Origin: Lentibacillus cibarius
Lineage (GTDB): Bacteria > Bacillota > Bacilli > Bacillales > Amphibacillaceae
DNA length: 64,000 nt
Direction of reading: 5' to 3'
Assembly: GCF_005887555.1 (NCBI RefSeq)
Contig: NZ_VCIA01000001.1
Coordinates: 3,410,001 to 3,474,000 of the forward strand
Part shown: positions 18,344 through 27,275 of the stretch, in pieces
Position numbering within the stretch: position 1 is the stretch's first letter
Layout: every line of letters starts with the position of its first letter
Made by a program: the position numbers and the translations under genes
Notes under the pieces: model-generated
Database searches by the model: none
What the model was told of the DNA's origin: nothing
The model's input: only the letters and a program-made list of their open reading frames with translations

Positions 18344-19657
18344 ATGCATGTAGCAAAATACATTGACACCATACAGCAGACGGATACTTTTAAACGCTAC
18401 GGAAAAGTGCTTCGTGCGGTGGGTCTTATGATTGAATCGCTCGGACCGGAAGCGAACATTGGTGAGGTATGCCTGATCTATAACGCTGTTAATAACAAGC
18501 GGATTACAGCGGAAGTAGTTGGTTTTAGTGATGAACGGATTGTCCTGATGCCATATACGGAGATTGCTGAAATCGGTCCGGGATGTTTAGTGGAATCAAC
18601 CGGAAAGGCTTTAACGGTTAAAATTGGTCAAGGGTTGATTGGAAAAGTAGTAGATTCGCTTGGGGAATGTTTGGATGGATCGCGTCTTCCCAGAGGGTTG
18701 GCAAGACGTTTAACAGAACAGTCGCCGCCCAATCCGTTGGCACGCCCGCCAATTTCTGAACCGTTTCAAGTAGGTATTAAATCGATTGATGCACTTTTGA
18801 CGGTAGGAAAGGGACAGCGGGTTGGCATTTTTGCTGGAAGTGGTGTCGGAAAAAGCACGTTACTCGGTATGATCGCCCGTAACAGTAACGCAGACATTAA
18901 TGTGATTGCCCTGATAGGAGAGCGTGGCCGTGAAGTTCGGGAATTTATTGACAAAGATCTTGGGGAGGAAGGGCTAAAAAAATCAATCGTTGTCGTTTCT
19001 ACTTCTGATCAGCCTGCTTTAATGCGAATTAAAGGTGCCTATACCGCAACTGCCATTAGCGAATACTTCAGAGATCAGGGCTTTCAGGTGAACTTAATGA
19101 TGGATTCAGTGACACGGGTTGCGATGGCACAGCGTGAAGTCGGCTTGGCTACTGGGGAACCACCAACGACGAAAGGATATACGCCATCAGTATTTGCGAC
19201 CCTTCCTAAATTGCTGGAACGGACGGGGGCGAGTAAGGATGGCAGCATTACCGCTTTTTATACTGTTCTTGTTGATGGTGACGATATGAATGAACCAATA
19301 GCTGACACGGTAAGGGGGATATTGGATGGCCACTTTGTCCTTGACCGTAAATTGGCCGAGCAAGGGCATTTTCCCGCGTTAAATGTCCTGAAATCGATTA
19401 GTAGAGTTATGAATAACATTGCAAGTAAAGAACACTTGGATGCAGCAAAACAAGTAAGGAACTTAATGGCTCGCTACGAAGAGAATAGCGAATTGATTCA
19501 AATAGGCGCTTATAAACGCGGAACGAACCAGGAAATTGACAAGGCGATTACCTATAATCCAAAAATCCAATCTTTTTTACGGCAAGATGTTCATGAACGC
19601 AATACCCTGGAAGCGTCAATCGCCGAAATGCAGCAGTTGGTTAATGGGGGAGTATGA
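18344..19657 (+). CDS. fliI: Flagellar export ATPase FliI
   Basis: F1-beta-like ATPase at the base of the flagellar type III export machine. The 437 residues include Walker A GSGVGKST starting at G165, the Walker B region VNLMMDSVTR, and the type III ATPase signature PSVFATLPKLLERTG. Length matches B. subtilis FliI (438). The stop overlaps the fliJ start. Confidence 0.98.
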   Translation: MHVAKYIDTIQQTDTFKRYGKVLRAVGLMIESLGPEANIGEVCLIYNAVNNKRITAEVVGFSDERIVLMPYTEIAEIGPGCLVESTGKALTVKIGQGLIGKVVDSLGECLDGSRLPRGLARRLTEQSPPNPLARPPISEPFQVGIKSIDALLTVGKGQRVGIFAGSGVGKSTLLGMIARNSNADINVIALIGERGREVREFIDKDLGEEGLKKSIVVVSTSDQPALMRIKGAYTATAISEYFRDQGFQVNLMMDSVTRVAMAQREVGLATGEPPTTKGYTPSVFATLPKLLERTGASKDGSITAFYTVLVDGDDMNEPIADTVRGILDGHFVLDRKLAEQGHFPALNVLKSISRVMNNIASKEHLDAAKQVRNLMARYEENSELIQIGAYKRGTNQEIDKAITYNPKIQSFLRQDVHERNTLEASIAEMQQLVNGGV

Positions 19658-20106
19658 TGGCTGAGACAGTTACATTATCCAAGATTTTACATATACGCGA
19701 AAATGAGAAACAAAATGCCCAACAATCTTATAAGACAGCCGTGGACGTTTTTGAGACAACAGCAACACAGCTATACCACTTGCTTCGAACAAAAGAGGAA
19801 GCGGAACACTCTTATGACAGCTATATGCAGGAGACGGCGCCAATTGACAGGATAAGGGAACAGGCTGTTTACATGGAGCGATTGAATAGACAGATTATGG
19901 CACTACAACAAGAACTCCAAACAGCACGAAATGAAATGGAACAGAAACAACAATGGCTTAACGACGCGTATGTAGAAGTGAAAAAGTTCGAGAAGATTAT
20001 TGAACACCGCGATGAACAAACGAAGGAACGCATGAAAAAGTATGAAAATACATCAATGGATGAAATATCAATTCAACAGTATGTAAACCGGAAACCAGGT
20101 GAATGA
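19657..20106 (+). CDS. fliJ: Flagellar export chaperone-like protein FliJ
   Basis: Coiled-coil central stalk of the FliI ring. The 149-residue protein is almost wholly helical heptad-type sequence, starts MAETVTLSKILHIRENEKQ and ends with the Bacillus-type VEVKKFEKIIEHRDE...DEISIQQYVNRK. Tandem ATGs at 19654 and 19657 overlap the fliI stop; I prefer the second for spacing to GGGGGAG. Identification relies on position and coiled-coil pattern. Confidence 0.92.
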   Translation: MAETVTLSKILHIRENEKQNAQQSYKTAVDVFETTATQLYHLLRTKEEAEHSYDSYMQETAPIDRIREQAVYMERLNRQIMALQQELQTARNEMEQKQQWLNDAYVEVKKFEKIIEHRDEQTKERMKKYENTSMDEISIQQYVNRKPGE

Positions 20107-20107
20107 T

Positions 20108-20692
20108 ATGGCCTCGAAAAATATTGACCAAAAAAAGAAAAGCAACCCGCTCCTATGGTTTCTATTTGCTATTGTCCTCCCATTCATCACGGTTGCAATC
20201 ATAGCCGTTATTGCTTTCACGATAGCCGGCGTCGATGTAGCCGGATGGGCGAAACAGACCGGGAGCAATATCCCGGGTGTATCTAAAATGATTGACATGG
20301 ATCAAGAACAGCGTGAACAACATGGGAATGAAGAACTGCAAGAGGAGGTTGCTAATAAAGAGGATGAAGTAAAAGCATTGAACAGACAGATTGCTGATTT
20401 GAAATCTACTATTGATGAGATGGAGCAAAAAATGGAAAAACTTAAAAATAAAAATAAGACATTGAGCGAAAAAGAAAAATCAACTTCCCGGACTGATTAC
20501 ATACAAGCCATTTCATCTTCATTTACGGATATGGATAACGAACGAGCTGCACAGATTCTGCAGAATATGGAACAGCCGCTGGCGATAACTATTCTGGAAA
20601 ATTTATCAAGCGACGTGCGTGGTGAAATACTGGAGGCAATGGCACCGGATACCGCTGCGGATATAACACAGCAATTTATGAATCGTCCATAG
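20108..20692 (+). CDS. ylxF: YlxF/MotE-family flagellar operon protein
   Basis: The 194-residue protein has one N-terminal transmembrane segment at about 13-38, a Glu/Lys coiled coil at about 65-120 and a C-terminal MgtE-N-like domain (MDNERAAQILQNMEQPLAITILENLSSDVRGEILEAM). This is the MotE-type layout seen in the fla/che operon of Bacillus between fliJ and fliK. Related MotE proteins have been linked to stator or motor function; the role here is inferred. ATG 20108 sits seven bases after AGGTGA. Confidence 0.88.
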   Translation: MASKNIDQKKKSNPLLWFLFAIVLPFITVAIIAVIAFTIAGVDVAGWAKQTGSNIPGVSKMIDMDQEQREQHGNEELQEEVANKEDEVKALNRQIADLKSTIDEMEQKMEKLKNKNKTLSEKEKSTSRTDYIQAISSSFTDMDNERAAQILQNMEQPLAITILENLSSDVRGEILEAMAPDTAADITQQFMNRP

Positions 20693-20722
20693 AAAAACAG
20701 AGTCTTGAAAGGGGGTGATAGA

Positions 20723-22165
20723 TTGAACACAGTCGGAATGATAGTTCAGCAAATGATGCTATGCTCAACTTCTAACAAGCAGAACAATGACCGACCACCA
20801 ACCGGGGGAGATGAGAAGCCAGTCGATTTCCAAGATTTAATAACACATTACAGCGTCAGCATGGATAGTCAAGGAGAAGGTCAGGACACATCTTTTTTGC
20901 TCGGTATGCTTAATGGGACTGACGTGATGGAGAAATTATTAACCGACGATCTGTCGAAAGAGGAAATCGTGGAATTGTTAAAGACGGCAGTAAACAATGT
21001 CGGTATTGGTGAGCAGACACTTGATAAAGATGTCGAGAAAGAGTTGGAGAAAGCAGCTGACAAAATCACTATACTGAAGAAAAAAGATGTTTCTGAAAAA
21101 GATGTGACTGAGGAACTTGAAATAGTACTGCAACCGTTGACGACGAGACAATTAAGTAAAGTTGTTTCATTAGAGGATGAGCAAAATATTGTTCCCATGA
21201 AGATGCAGTCATCCGGACAAATCCATGCGAAAACAAACACGGAAACATCTGAACTAGCTGCAAAAGCCGAAAAGTTATTAGCACAACTCACAGATCACCA
21301 AAGTATCAGAAGGGCTGCGCCGGAATTGCTAAAATTATTGGAGCAGTGGACTGCGTTAAATAGAAAAAGCACGCATCAAGCAGGTGAAATTGTCCTTCCT
21401 AAAGGCATTACAAAGGAGCAGGTAATGTGGGGAGAACTGGTTCAAGCTTTCCAAAAGCGAAATAAACTTGTTGCAAAACAGCAGTACAACACAAATGCTA
21501 AAGTAACTGTCGCCGATGTGGCAAAATGGCTGCAACATGCTTTGAATAGTCAGGGGAAAACGGATAACGTTTCAAACTTTCGCCACCCTTGGCAAAACAT
21601 AATCAGGGGGACTTCTCAGCGTGAAGAAACGCTTTCGCCCGCAAAGCAGCAAGCTGGATCATTCACATCGTCTATTCCGATGTCAAAGACCGAACAATTC
21701 ATCATTCACATGAACCAGGCAAATCAGGCTAAGCCAGCTGATCAGCAATTAGTCGAGCAGTTCCAGAAGGTTATGAGCACGAGCGGCTTTTCTTCGATGC
21801 AAAATGGCACAACACAGTTAAATATTACATTACGGCCTGAAAATATGGGTGATATGACGGTTAAACTAACCCAAATGAATGGTGAAATGACAGTTAAAAT
21901 TCTTGTCACATCTGCTGCTGCAAAAGACATGCTTGAATCAAATATGCATCAACTAAAACATATGTTTTCACCACATCAGGTTACAGTGGAAAAGCAGGAA
22001 ATGGTGACCCAGCATACTCAAATGTTTGAGCAAGAGCAAGGAGAGCAGCCAATGGGCGAACATAACCAGGAAAGTGGTAATCATTCCGAGCAAGACGATG
22101 AACAACAAAATGAAGATGATTTTGATTCGTACTTTCAAGAGGTTTTACTAAATGAGGAGGTATAG
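20723..22165 (+). CDS. fliK: Flagellar hook-length control protein FliK
   Basis: FliK measures hook length and triggers the FlhB export switch. The 480-residue protein has a long low-complexity N-terminal ruler region and the C-terminal FliK-C domain (TTQLNITLRPENMGDMTVKLTQMNGEMTVKI and the Leu helix that follows), then an acidic Gln/Glu tail. Start TTG 20723 is seven bases after AAAGGGGGTGAT. Length fits B. subtilis FliK (487). Confidence 0.95.
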   Translation: MNTVGMIVQQMMLCSTSNKQNNDRPPTGGDEKPVDFQDLITHYSVSMDSQGEGQDTSFLLGMLNGTDVMEKLLTDDLSKEEIVELLKTAVNNVGIGEQTLDKDVEKELEKAADKITILKKKDVSEKDVTEELEIVLQPLTTRQLSKVVSLEDEQNIVPMKMQSSGQIHAKTNTETSELAAKAEKLLAQLTDHQSIRRAAPELLKLLEQWTALNRKSTHQAGEIVLPKGITKEQVMWGELVQAFQKRNKLVAKQQYNTNAKVTVADVAKWLQHALNSQGKTDNVSNFRHPWQNIIRGTSQREETLSPAKQQAGSFTSSIPMSKTEQFIIHMNQANQAKPADQQLVEQFQKVMSTSGFSSMQNGTTQLNITLRPENMGDMTVKLTQMNGEMTVKILVTSAAAKDMLESNMHQLKHMFSPHQVTVEKQEMVTQHTQMFEQEQGEQPMGEHNQESGNHSEQDDEQQNEDDFDSYFQEVLLNEEV

Positions 22166-22669
22166 ATGGAAACGATGACTTCCATTGATTCATCACTATA
22201 TTTGCATAACAAGCCAGCCGAACGGGTTCCGAGCCCTAATCTTGGTAAAGACGAATTTATTCAGATTTTAATGACACAGTTGCAAAATCAGGATCCGACA
22301 AACCCAATGAAAAACAATGAATTCATATCACAAATGGCTTCTTTCTCGTCATTGGAACAAATGATGAATATGACGAATTCCATCGATAAACTGGTGCAAA
22401 ATCAGACAGTTTCGCCGATTATGCAATACAGTAATTTGATTGGAAAGGAAATCTCTTATCAAAGATATGATAACGAGACAGGGGAAAAACTGGATATCGA
22501 AACGAGTAATGTCGTCGCTGTCAGTCAGGACAAAGGACAAGCTATCCTGAGTCTTGAAAATGGGACAGACATTAAGGCAGGTGCCCTCACACGGGTCAGC
22601 GAACCGGACGATCAGATAGATGCGACGGTGAATCCGGATGTGAGTTCCGGATCTGGAGGAAGTGATTAA
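22166..22669 (+). CDS. flgD: Flagellar hook assembly scaffold FlgD
   Basis: FlgD caps the growing hook. The 167-residue protein has the N-terminal family signature LGKDEFIQILMTQLQNQDPTNPMKNNEFISQMASFSSLEQM, followed by a short beta-rich part containing LIGKEISYQ. It starts directly after the fliK stop, with GAGGAGG just upstream, and overlaps nothing downstream. It is slightly longer than B. subtilis FlgD because of an acidic Gly/Ser tail. Confidence 0.96.
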   Translation: METMTSIDSSLYLHNKPAERVPSPNLGKDEFIQILMTQLQNQDPTNPMKNNEFISQMASFSSLEQMMNMTNSIDKLVQNQTVSPIMQYSNLIGKEISYQRYDNETGEKLDIETSNVVAVSQDKGQAILSLENGTDIKAGALTRVSEPDDQIDATVNPDVSSGSGGSD

Positions 22670-22670
22670 T

Positions 22671-23042
22671 ATGGATCACCGTATACACCAATTACAGCGC
22701 CATCCGATTATCGCGCCATCTGTTAAAAAAACGCAGCAACCGAAAACAGAAACAGGTTTTAAAGATGTGTTGAAAGATGTCCAAGATGTGAAGATAAGCA
22801 AGCATGCGAAAGACCGGATGAACACACGGAACATCATCGTTAATAAACAACAGTGGCAAACCATTTCAGAAAAAATGAACGATGCAAGAAAAAAAGGTGT
22901 AACCGATTCACTTGTTCTAACTGATAACGCGGCATTGCTTGTGAACACAAAAAATAACACGGTCATAACGGCAATGAATAAAGAAGAGGCAACGAGTAAA
23001 ATTTTTACGAATATTAATGGCACCATTCTGATTGATGCGTAG
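22671..23042 (+). CDS. Small flagellar operon protein (TIGR02530-like)
   Basis: A 123-residue protein with the pattern DVKISKHAKDRMNTRNI...WQTISEKMNDARKKGVTDSLVL..NAALLVNTKNNTVITAM that characterises a small family found next to flgD and hook genes in Firmicutes. Its function is not established to my knowledge; location suggests hook assembly. The start ATG 22671 follows GGAGGAAGTG within the end of flgD; GTG 22662 is an alternative. Confidence 0.85.
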   Translation: MDHRIHQLQRHPIIAPSVKKTQQPKTETGFKDVLKDVQDVKISKHAKDRMNTRNIIVNKQQWQTISEKMNDARKKGVTDSLVLTDNAALLVNTKNNTVITAMNKEEATSKIFTNINGTILIDA

Positions 23043-23126
23043 GCTGGACCTTACAGGAGGCCGAATGCTGTTGATCGACAGAAACAGCAACAATCAATAA
23101 CAAAACTATTAAAGGGGAGATAGATT

Positions 23127-24023
23127 ATGTTACGTTCCATGTATGCTGGCATTTCCGGTATGAAAGGATTCCAGACAAAATTAGATGTCATCGGTAACAA
23201 CATTTCCAACGTTAATACGACAGGGTTTAAAAAGGGTAGGGTGACATTTCAGGATTTGATGAGTCAGATGACTTCAGGTGCACAAGGCGCGACCGATACG
23301 CGTGGTGGTGTGAACCCGTCACAAGTAGGTTTAGGTTCACAGACGGGAACCATCGATGACCTTCACACACAAGGTTTCCGTCAGACGACGAATAACCCAC
23401 TAGATTTCGCCCTTGAGGGGGATGGCATGTTTGCTGTAGCTAGTGATATTGAAAGGGATGGCAATAGCTTTGACGCATCCGGTGAGAATGGGGGAATCGA
23501 TGATATTAATTTAAATGAATCAAGTGTTTTCTATACACGAGCAGGGAACTTTTATTTAGATTCGAACGGCAGCATTGTCAACCCGGATGGCATGTATCTC
23601 ATGGGGTTTGCCCAGGGTAACGATGATAAGATAGACACCGACAATATCTCAGCACTTCAAATTCCTGAAGAAGCCCAAAGTTTCAGTGTTCAATCGAATG
23701 GAACTGTAAACTACATTGACGCAGATGGTAATACACAAGTTGCCGGACAAGTTGCGTTAGCTAATTTTTCTAACCCAGCAGGACTTCAAAAAGATGGGAA
23801 TAACTTGTTCCTGAACAGTGAAAACGCCGGATATAATGGTTTATCTCAGCCTGATTCAGAAGGCGTCGCATCCATCGTCAGTGGTGCCCTGGAAATGTCC
23901 AATGTTGATCTTGCATCAGAATTCACGGAAATGATTACGGCGCAGCGCGGATTTCAAGCGAATACTAGGACTATCACGACATCAGATGAAATCCTTCAGG
24001 AACTTGTTAACCTAAAACGATAG
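23127..24023 (+). CDS. flgE: Flagellar hook protein FlgE
   Basis: The hook subunit (called FlgG in older Bacillus annotation). N-terminal MLRSMYAGISGMKGFQTKLDV and NNISNVNTTGFKKGRVTFQD are followed by a variable middle and the C-terminal rod/hook motif ITAQRGFQANTRTITTSDEIL. At 298 residues it is longer than B. subtilis FlgE (264); the extra length includes an acidic, Asn/Gly-rich insert at about 112-132 that would be surface-exposed. Good Shine-Dalgarno AAAGGGGAG. Confidence 0.96.
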   Translation: MLRSMYAGISGMKGFQTKLDVIGNNISNVNTTGFKKGRVTFQDLMSQMTSGAQGATDTRGGVNPSQVGLGSQTGTIDDLHTQGFRQTTNNPLDFALEGDGMFAVASDIERDGNSFDASGENGGIDDINLNESSVFYTRAGNFYLDSNGSIVNPDGMYLMGFAQGNDDKIDTDNISALQIPEEAQSFSVQSNGTVNYIDADGNTQVAGQVALANFSNPAGLQKDGNNLFLNSENAGYNGLSQPDSEGVASIVSGALEMSNVDLASEFTEMITAQRGFQANTRTITTSDEILQELVNLKR

Positions 24024-24026
24024 ACT

Positions 24027-24063
24027 AAGGAGGCAGGGGGTGTCCTAAAGCTGCGGCACTCCC
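24027..24063 (+). promoter_or_regulatory. Distant Shine-Dalgarno and hairpin before swrD
   Basis: The only good Shine-Dalgarno, AAGGAGGC at 24027-24034, is about 37 bases before the swrD ATG. Between them GGG-GTGTC (24037-24044) can pair with GGCAC-T-CCC (24055-24063). Folding this hairpin would bring the ribosome site to a normal distance from the start. This is a prediction from reading the bases. Confidence 0.4.
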
Positions 24064-24071
24064 GCTACCAT

Positions 24072-24290
24072 ATGATAAAACTTACCAGATTAAACGGAGA
24101 ATTTTTCATGTTGAATGCATTGATGGTGGAGCAGATTCAGTCACATCCTGATACAACTATCACATTGGTGAATGGGAAGAAAATCGTTGTGAAAGATGCT
24201 GAGTCTGAGGTCGTGCGAATGGCCACAGCGTATTTTCAGCGAATCGGCTTAAATGGCTGTTATAAAAAAACGGGTGATGATGGTGAGTAA
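24072..24290 (+). CDS. swrD: SwrD (FlbD family) flagellar protein
   Basis: A 72-residue FlbD-family protein: MIKLTRLNGEFFMLNALMVEQIQSHPDTTITLVNGKKIVVKD is the full family signature. In B. subtilis SwrD (YlzI) is needed for high flagellar torque in swarming. It lies between flgE and fliL as expected. The start has no adjacent Shine-Dalgarno (see the hairpin just upstream). fliL starts inside its C-terminal codons. Confidence 0.94.
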   Translation: MIKLTRLNGEFFMLNALMVEQIQSHPDTTITLVNGKKIVVKDAESEVVRMATAYFQRIGLNGCYKKTGDDGE

Positions 24291-24705
24291 ATTATTTAAA
24301 ATAATGCTAGTTTCATTGTCACTGTTCCTATTGGCCGGCGGAATAGCACTTATTACAGTATTATATGGCACAGATGGTGGACAGGGAAGTGGGAATGCGC
24401 AATCAATCGATGAAGTTATCGAACAATCATACAAAACACCTGAAATAACGACAGATTTGCAGGATGGAAGTTTTGTCCGGATCCAGTTTCAAGTGATAAC
24501 CGATAGCGTTAAGGCCAAAAAAGAATTGCAAAAGCGCGAATTCCAGTTGAAAAATATCCTGATTAAAGAACTGGCTAACATGAACGAGAAAGATTTTCAA
24601 ACAGGGTTATCTAATTTGGAGGACGCAGTGCAGTTGAAATTGAACGAGATTATGACAGAAGGTTCCATTAAAGATGTCTACACGATAAATAAAATTTTAC
24701 AGTAG
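24253..24705 (+). CDS. fliL: Flagellar basal-body associated protein FliL
   Basis: FliL is a single-pass membrane protein near the stator. The 150 residues have a short positive N-terminus, a transmembrane segment at about 14-36 and a C-terminal domain with QFQVITDSVKAKKELQKREFQLKNILIKEL, typical of FliL. The start is uncertain: ATG 24253 gives MAVIKKRVMM, while ATG 24277 or 24280 would shorten it by eight or nine residues. It overlaps swrD. Confidence 0.92.
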   Translation: MAVIKKRVMMVSKLFKIMLVSLSLFLLAGGIALITVLYGTDGGQGSGNAQSIDEVIEQSYKTPEITTDLQDGSFVRIQFQVITDSVKAKKELQKREFQLKNILIKELANMNEKDFQTGLSNLEDAVQLKLNEIMTEGSIKDVYTINKILQ

Positions 24706-24739
24706 TAATACAAAGGCTCCGATTAGGAGGTGAGGCTTC

Positions 24740-25735
24740 TTGGCAGAAGAGGTACTTTCGCAAAGTGAAATTGATTCGTTGCTATCTGCTATTTCATCGG
24801 GGGAAATGGATGCAGATGAACTAAAACAGGAAAAAAAAGAGCAGAAGGTACGGGTATATGATTTTAAACGAGCGCTCCGCTTTTCAAAGGACCAGGTACG
24901 GAGTCTGTCGCGAATCCATGAAAATTTTGCCCGCTTACTAACTACATATTTTTCTGCACAGCTAAGAACACATGTGGATATTTCAGTTGCGTCGGTGGAT
25001 CAAGTGCCGTATGAAGAATTTATTCGCTCTATTCCAAAGATGACTATATTGAACATTTATAGTGTCCATCCCCTTGATGGAAGGCTCTTAATGGAAGTTA
25101 GTCCGAATGTCGCTTATGGGATGCTTGATAGAATGCTCGGTGGAAAAGGAAGCAGTATGAATAAAGTGGAGAATCTTACTGAAATAGAAACCATGCTGAT
25201 GTCACAGCTTTTTGAGAAAGCAGCCGTTAACCTGCGAGAGGCCTGGTCCTCGATAAGTGAAATCGATCCTGTCTTGGAAGATTTTGAGGTGAATCCGCAA
25301 TTTCTGCAGATGGTGTCTCCGAACGAAACAGTTATTGTTATTTCACTTAATACAACCATTGGGGAAGCAAGCGGCATGATTAACATATGTATTCCACATA
25401 TTGTGCTGGAACCGGTCATTCCGAATCTATCCGTTCACCATTGGATGCAGACAGAAGCAAAAGAAAGGGATCCTGAAGCATACGAGAAATTGACAAACAA
25501 TATTCAGCACGCAAATGTGGAAGCAAAAGTGCTACTCGGTGAAACATCTATTAATGTCCAGCAACTGCTTCATTTGGACAAAGACGATGTAATTGCATTA
25601 AATCAGTCAATTGAAGATCCATTATTATTGGAAATTAATGACGAACCGAAATTCTATGTACAACCCGGAAACTATAAGAATAAGCGCTCGGTCCAAGTAC
25701 TGGAAGAAATGAAAAGGGGGGACGACGATGGATGA
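24740..25735 (+). CDS. fliM: Flagellar motor switch protein FliM
   Basis: C-ring switch protein that binds CheY-P. The N-terminal CheY-binding peptide VLSQSEIDSLLSAI is at residues 4-17, the CheC-like middle domain follows (FARLLTTYFSAQLRTHVDISVASVDQVPYEEFIRS), and the C-terminal SpoA domain starts near residue 255. The start is TTG 24740 with GATTAGGAGGTGAGG upstream. Length 331 matches B. subtilis. It overlaps fliY by eight bases. Confidence 0.98.
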   Translation: MAEEVLSQSEIDSLLSAISSGEMDADELKQEKKEQKVRVYDFKRALRFSKDQVRSLSRIHENFARLLTTYFSAQLRTHVDISVASVDQVPYEEFIRSIPKMTILNIYSVHPLDGRLLMEVSPNVAYGMLDRMLGGKGSSMNKVENLTEIETMLMSQLFEKAAVNLREAWSSISEIDPVLEDFEVNPQFLQMVSPNETVIVISLNTTIGEASGMINICIPHIVLEPVIPNLSVHHWMQTEAKERDPEAYEKLTNNIQHANVEAKVLLGETSINVQQLLHLDKDDVIALNQSIEDPLLLEINDEPKFYVQPGNYKNKRSVQVLEEMKRGDDDG

Positions 25736-26882
25736 AGGAAAGTTATCCCAGGATGAAATTGATGCACTTTTACAAGTAGGTGAAGAAGAAAAAGAGCCTG
25801 AAGAACAAACGATTAACTCGGAAGAAATTCTGTCGGAGGTTGAAAAAGATACACTGGGAGAAATAGGTAACATTTCGTTTGGTAGTTCAGCCACCACGTT
25901 GTCAACACTTCTGAACCAAAAAGTTGCAATTACTACTCCGGAAGTATCGCTTATAACAAGTGATGAGTTGGATAATGCGTTTGAAGGAGAACATGTTACC
26001 ATTTACGTCCATTATACGGAAGGGTTTGACGGACAAAACGTCCTTGTTATGAAAGTTGAAGATACGGCGATTATTGCTGATATCATGATGGGTGGTGATG
26101 GCACGTCACCGGATCAGGAGCTTGGAGAACTTCATTTGAGCGCTGTACAGGAAGCAATGAATCAAATGATGGGAACTGCAGCAACAAGTATGGCTACTAT
26201 TTTTGGAAAGCGGGTTGATATTTCACCCCCGTCTATCCACCTAGAAAGCCCAGCAATGGTTAGAAACGAGAAGGAAATATCGGAGGCGGAATATGTAGTA
26301 AAGGTGTCGTTTAACTTAAAAGTAGGCAGTTTAATAGATTCAAATATTATGCAGATTATTCCGTTTCCATTTGCCAGACAATTGGTTAATCAGCTGATGC
26401 AAGCTTCTTCCGGTTCTAGTGACGTAAAGGAGGAGCCAGTAACCAAGGTAGATATTGAAAAGCCTGCAGAAACAGCGAGTGAGTCGAGAAAAGCACCTGG
26501 AGAAGAAAACAGAGAAGTACATACGACACAGTATATTGGCGATAATGTCAACCAATCAGCTTCATCCATTCAGCAGGCAACCTTCTCCAATTTGGAACAA
26601 GTAGACCTTGATCCGTATGAAAAACGTAATCTCGATATGCTTTTGGATATACCATTAAATGTGTCCGTAGAACTTGGCCGGACGAAGCGAACAATTAAAG
26701 ATATTCTTGAACTGTCTACCGGGTCAATCATTGAATTGGATAAACTAGCCGGAGAGCCCGTCGATATTCTTGTGAATAAGAAGTTGATTGCTAAGGGTGA
26801 GGTTGTTGTTATCGATGAGAATTTCGGTGTCCGGGTAACAGATATTATTAGTCAGTCCGACAGGCTCATGAAGCTAAAATAA
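25728..26882 (+). CDS. fliY: Flagellar motor switch phosphatase FliY
   Basis: FliY joins a FliM-like N-terminal peptide (LSQDEIDALLQVG), a CheC-type CheY-P phosphatase domain and a C-terminal FliN/SpoA domain. Both CheC active-site motifs are present: EKDTLGEIGNISFGS near 45-60 and LSAVQEAMNQMMGTA near 138-152. The 384-residue length agrees with B. subtilis FliY. A low-complexity linker separates the phosphatase from the SpoA domain. It removes phosphate from CheY-P at the motor. Confidence 0.97.
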   Translation: MDEGKLSQDEIDALLQVGEEEKEPEEQTINSEEILSEVEKDTLGEIGNISFGSSATTLSTLLNQKVAITTPEVSLITSDELDNAFEGEHVTIYVHYTEGFDGQNVLVMKVEDTAIIADIMMGGDGTSPDQELGELHLSAVQEAMNQMMGTAATSMATIFGKRVDISPPSIHLESPAMVRNEKEISEAEYVVKVSFNLKVGSLIDSNIMQIIPFPFARQLVNQLMQASSGSSDVKEEPVTKVDIEKPAETASESRKAPGEENREVHTTQYIGDNVNQSASSIQQATFSNLEQVDLDPYEKRNLDMLLDIPLNVSVELGRTKRTIKDILELSTGSIIELDKLAGEPVDILVNKKLIAKGEVVVIDENFGVRVTDIISQSDRLMKLK

Positions 26883-26905
26883 TTAAATCGAGGGGGAAGA
26901 ACTAC

Positions 26906-27268
26906 ATGGCACAAAAGGTTTTAATTGTTGATGATGCAGCATTTATGCGAATGATGATCAAGGATATACTGGTCAAAAACGGATATGAAATTGCCGGGGA
27001 GGCACAGGATGGGAATCAGGCTGTTGAACTTTACAAAGAACTGAAACCGGATCTTGTCACGTTGGATATTACAATGCCGGAGAAAGATGGCTTGCAAGCG
27101 TTGCAAGAGATAAAGGAAATCGATGAAAATGCGAGTGTCATCATGTGTTCGGCAATGGGCCAACAGGCAATGGTGATTGATGCCATAAAAGCTGGTGCTA
27201 AAGATTTTATCGTAAAACCATTCCAATCCGATCGCGTTGTGGAAGCAATCCGAAAAGTGCTAGGTTAA
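26906..27268 (+). CDS. cheY: Chemotaxis response regulator CheY
   Basis: Single-domain receiver of 120 residues. The acidic pair D9 D10, phospho-acceptor D54 (VTLDITMP), the Ser of MCSAMGQQ and the Lys of DFIVKPFQ are all present. In this lineage CheY-P binds FliM/FliY and promotes counter-clockwise rotation. Its kinase CheA is not encoded in this locus. It lies between fliY and fliZ, as in B. subtilis. Confidence 0.98.
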   Translation: MAQKVLIVDDAAFMRMMIKDILVKNGYEIAGEAQDGNQAVELYKELKPDLVTLDITMPEKDGLQALQEIKEIDENASVIMCSAMGQQAMVIDAIKAGAKDFIVKPFQSDRVVEAIRKVLG

Positions 27269-27275
27269 GAAATGA

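Noticed and set aside
24253..24290. A frameshift joining swrD and fliL
   Set aside because: The overlap is the normal translational coupling of two complete genes in this operon; both families have expected lengths.
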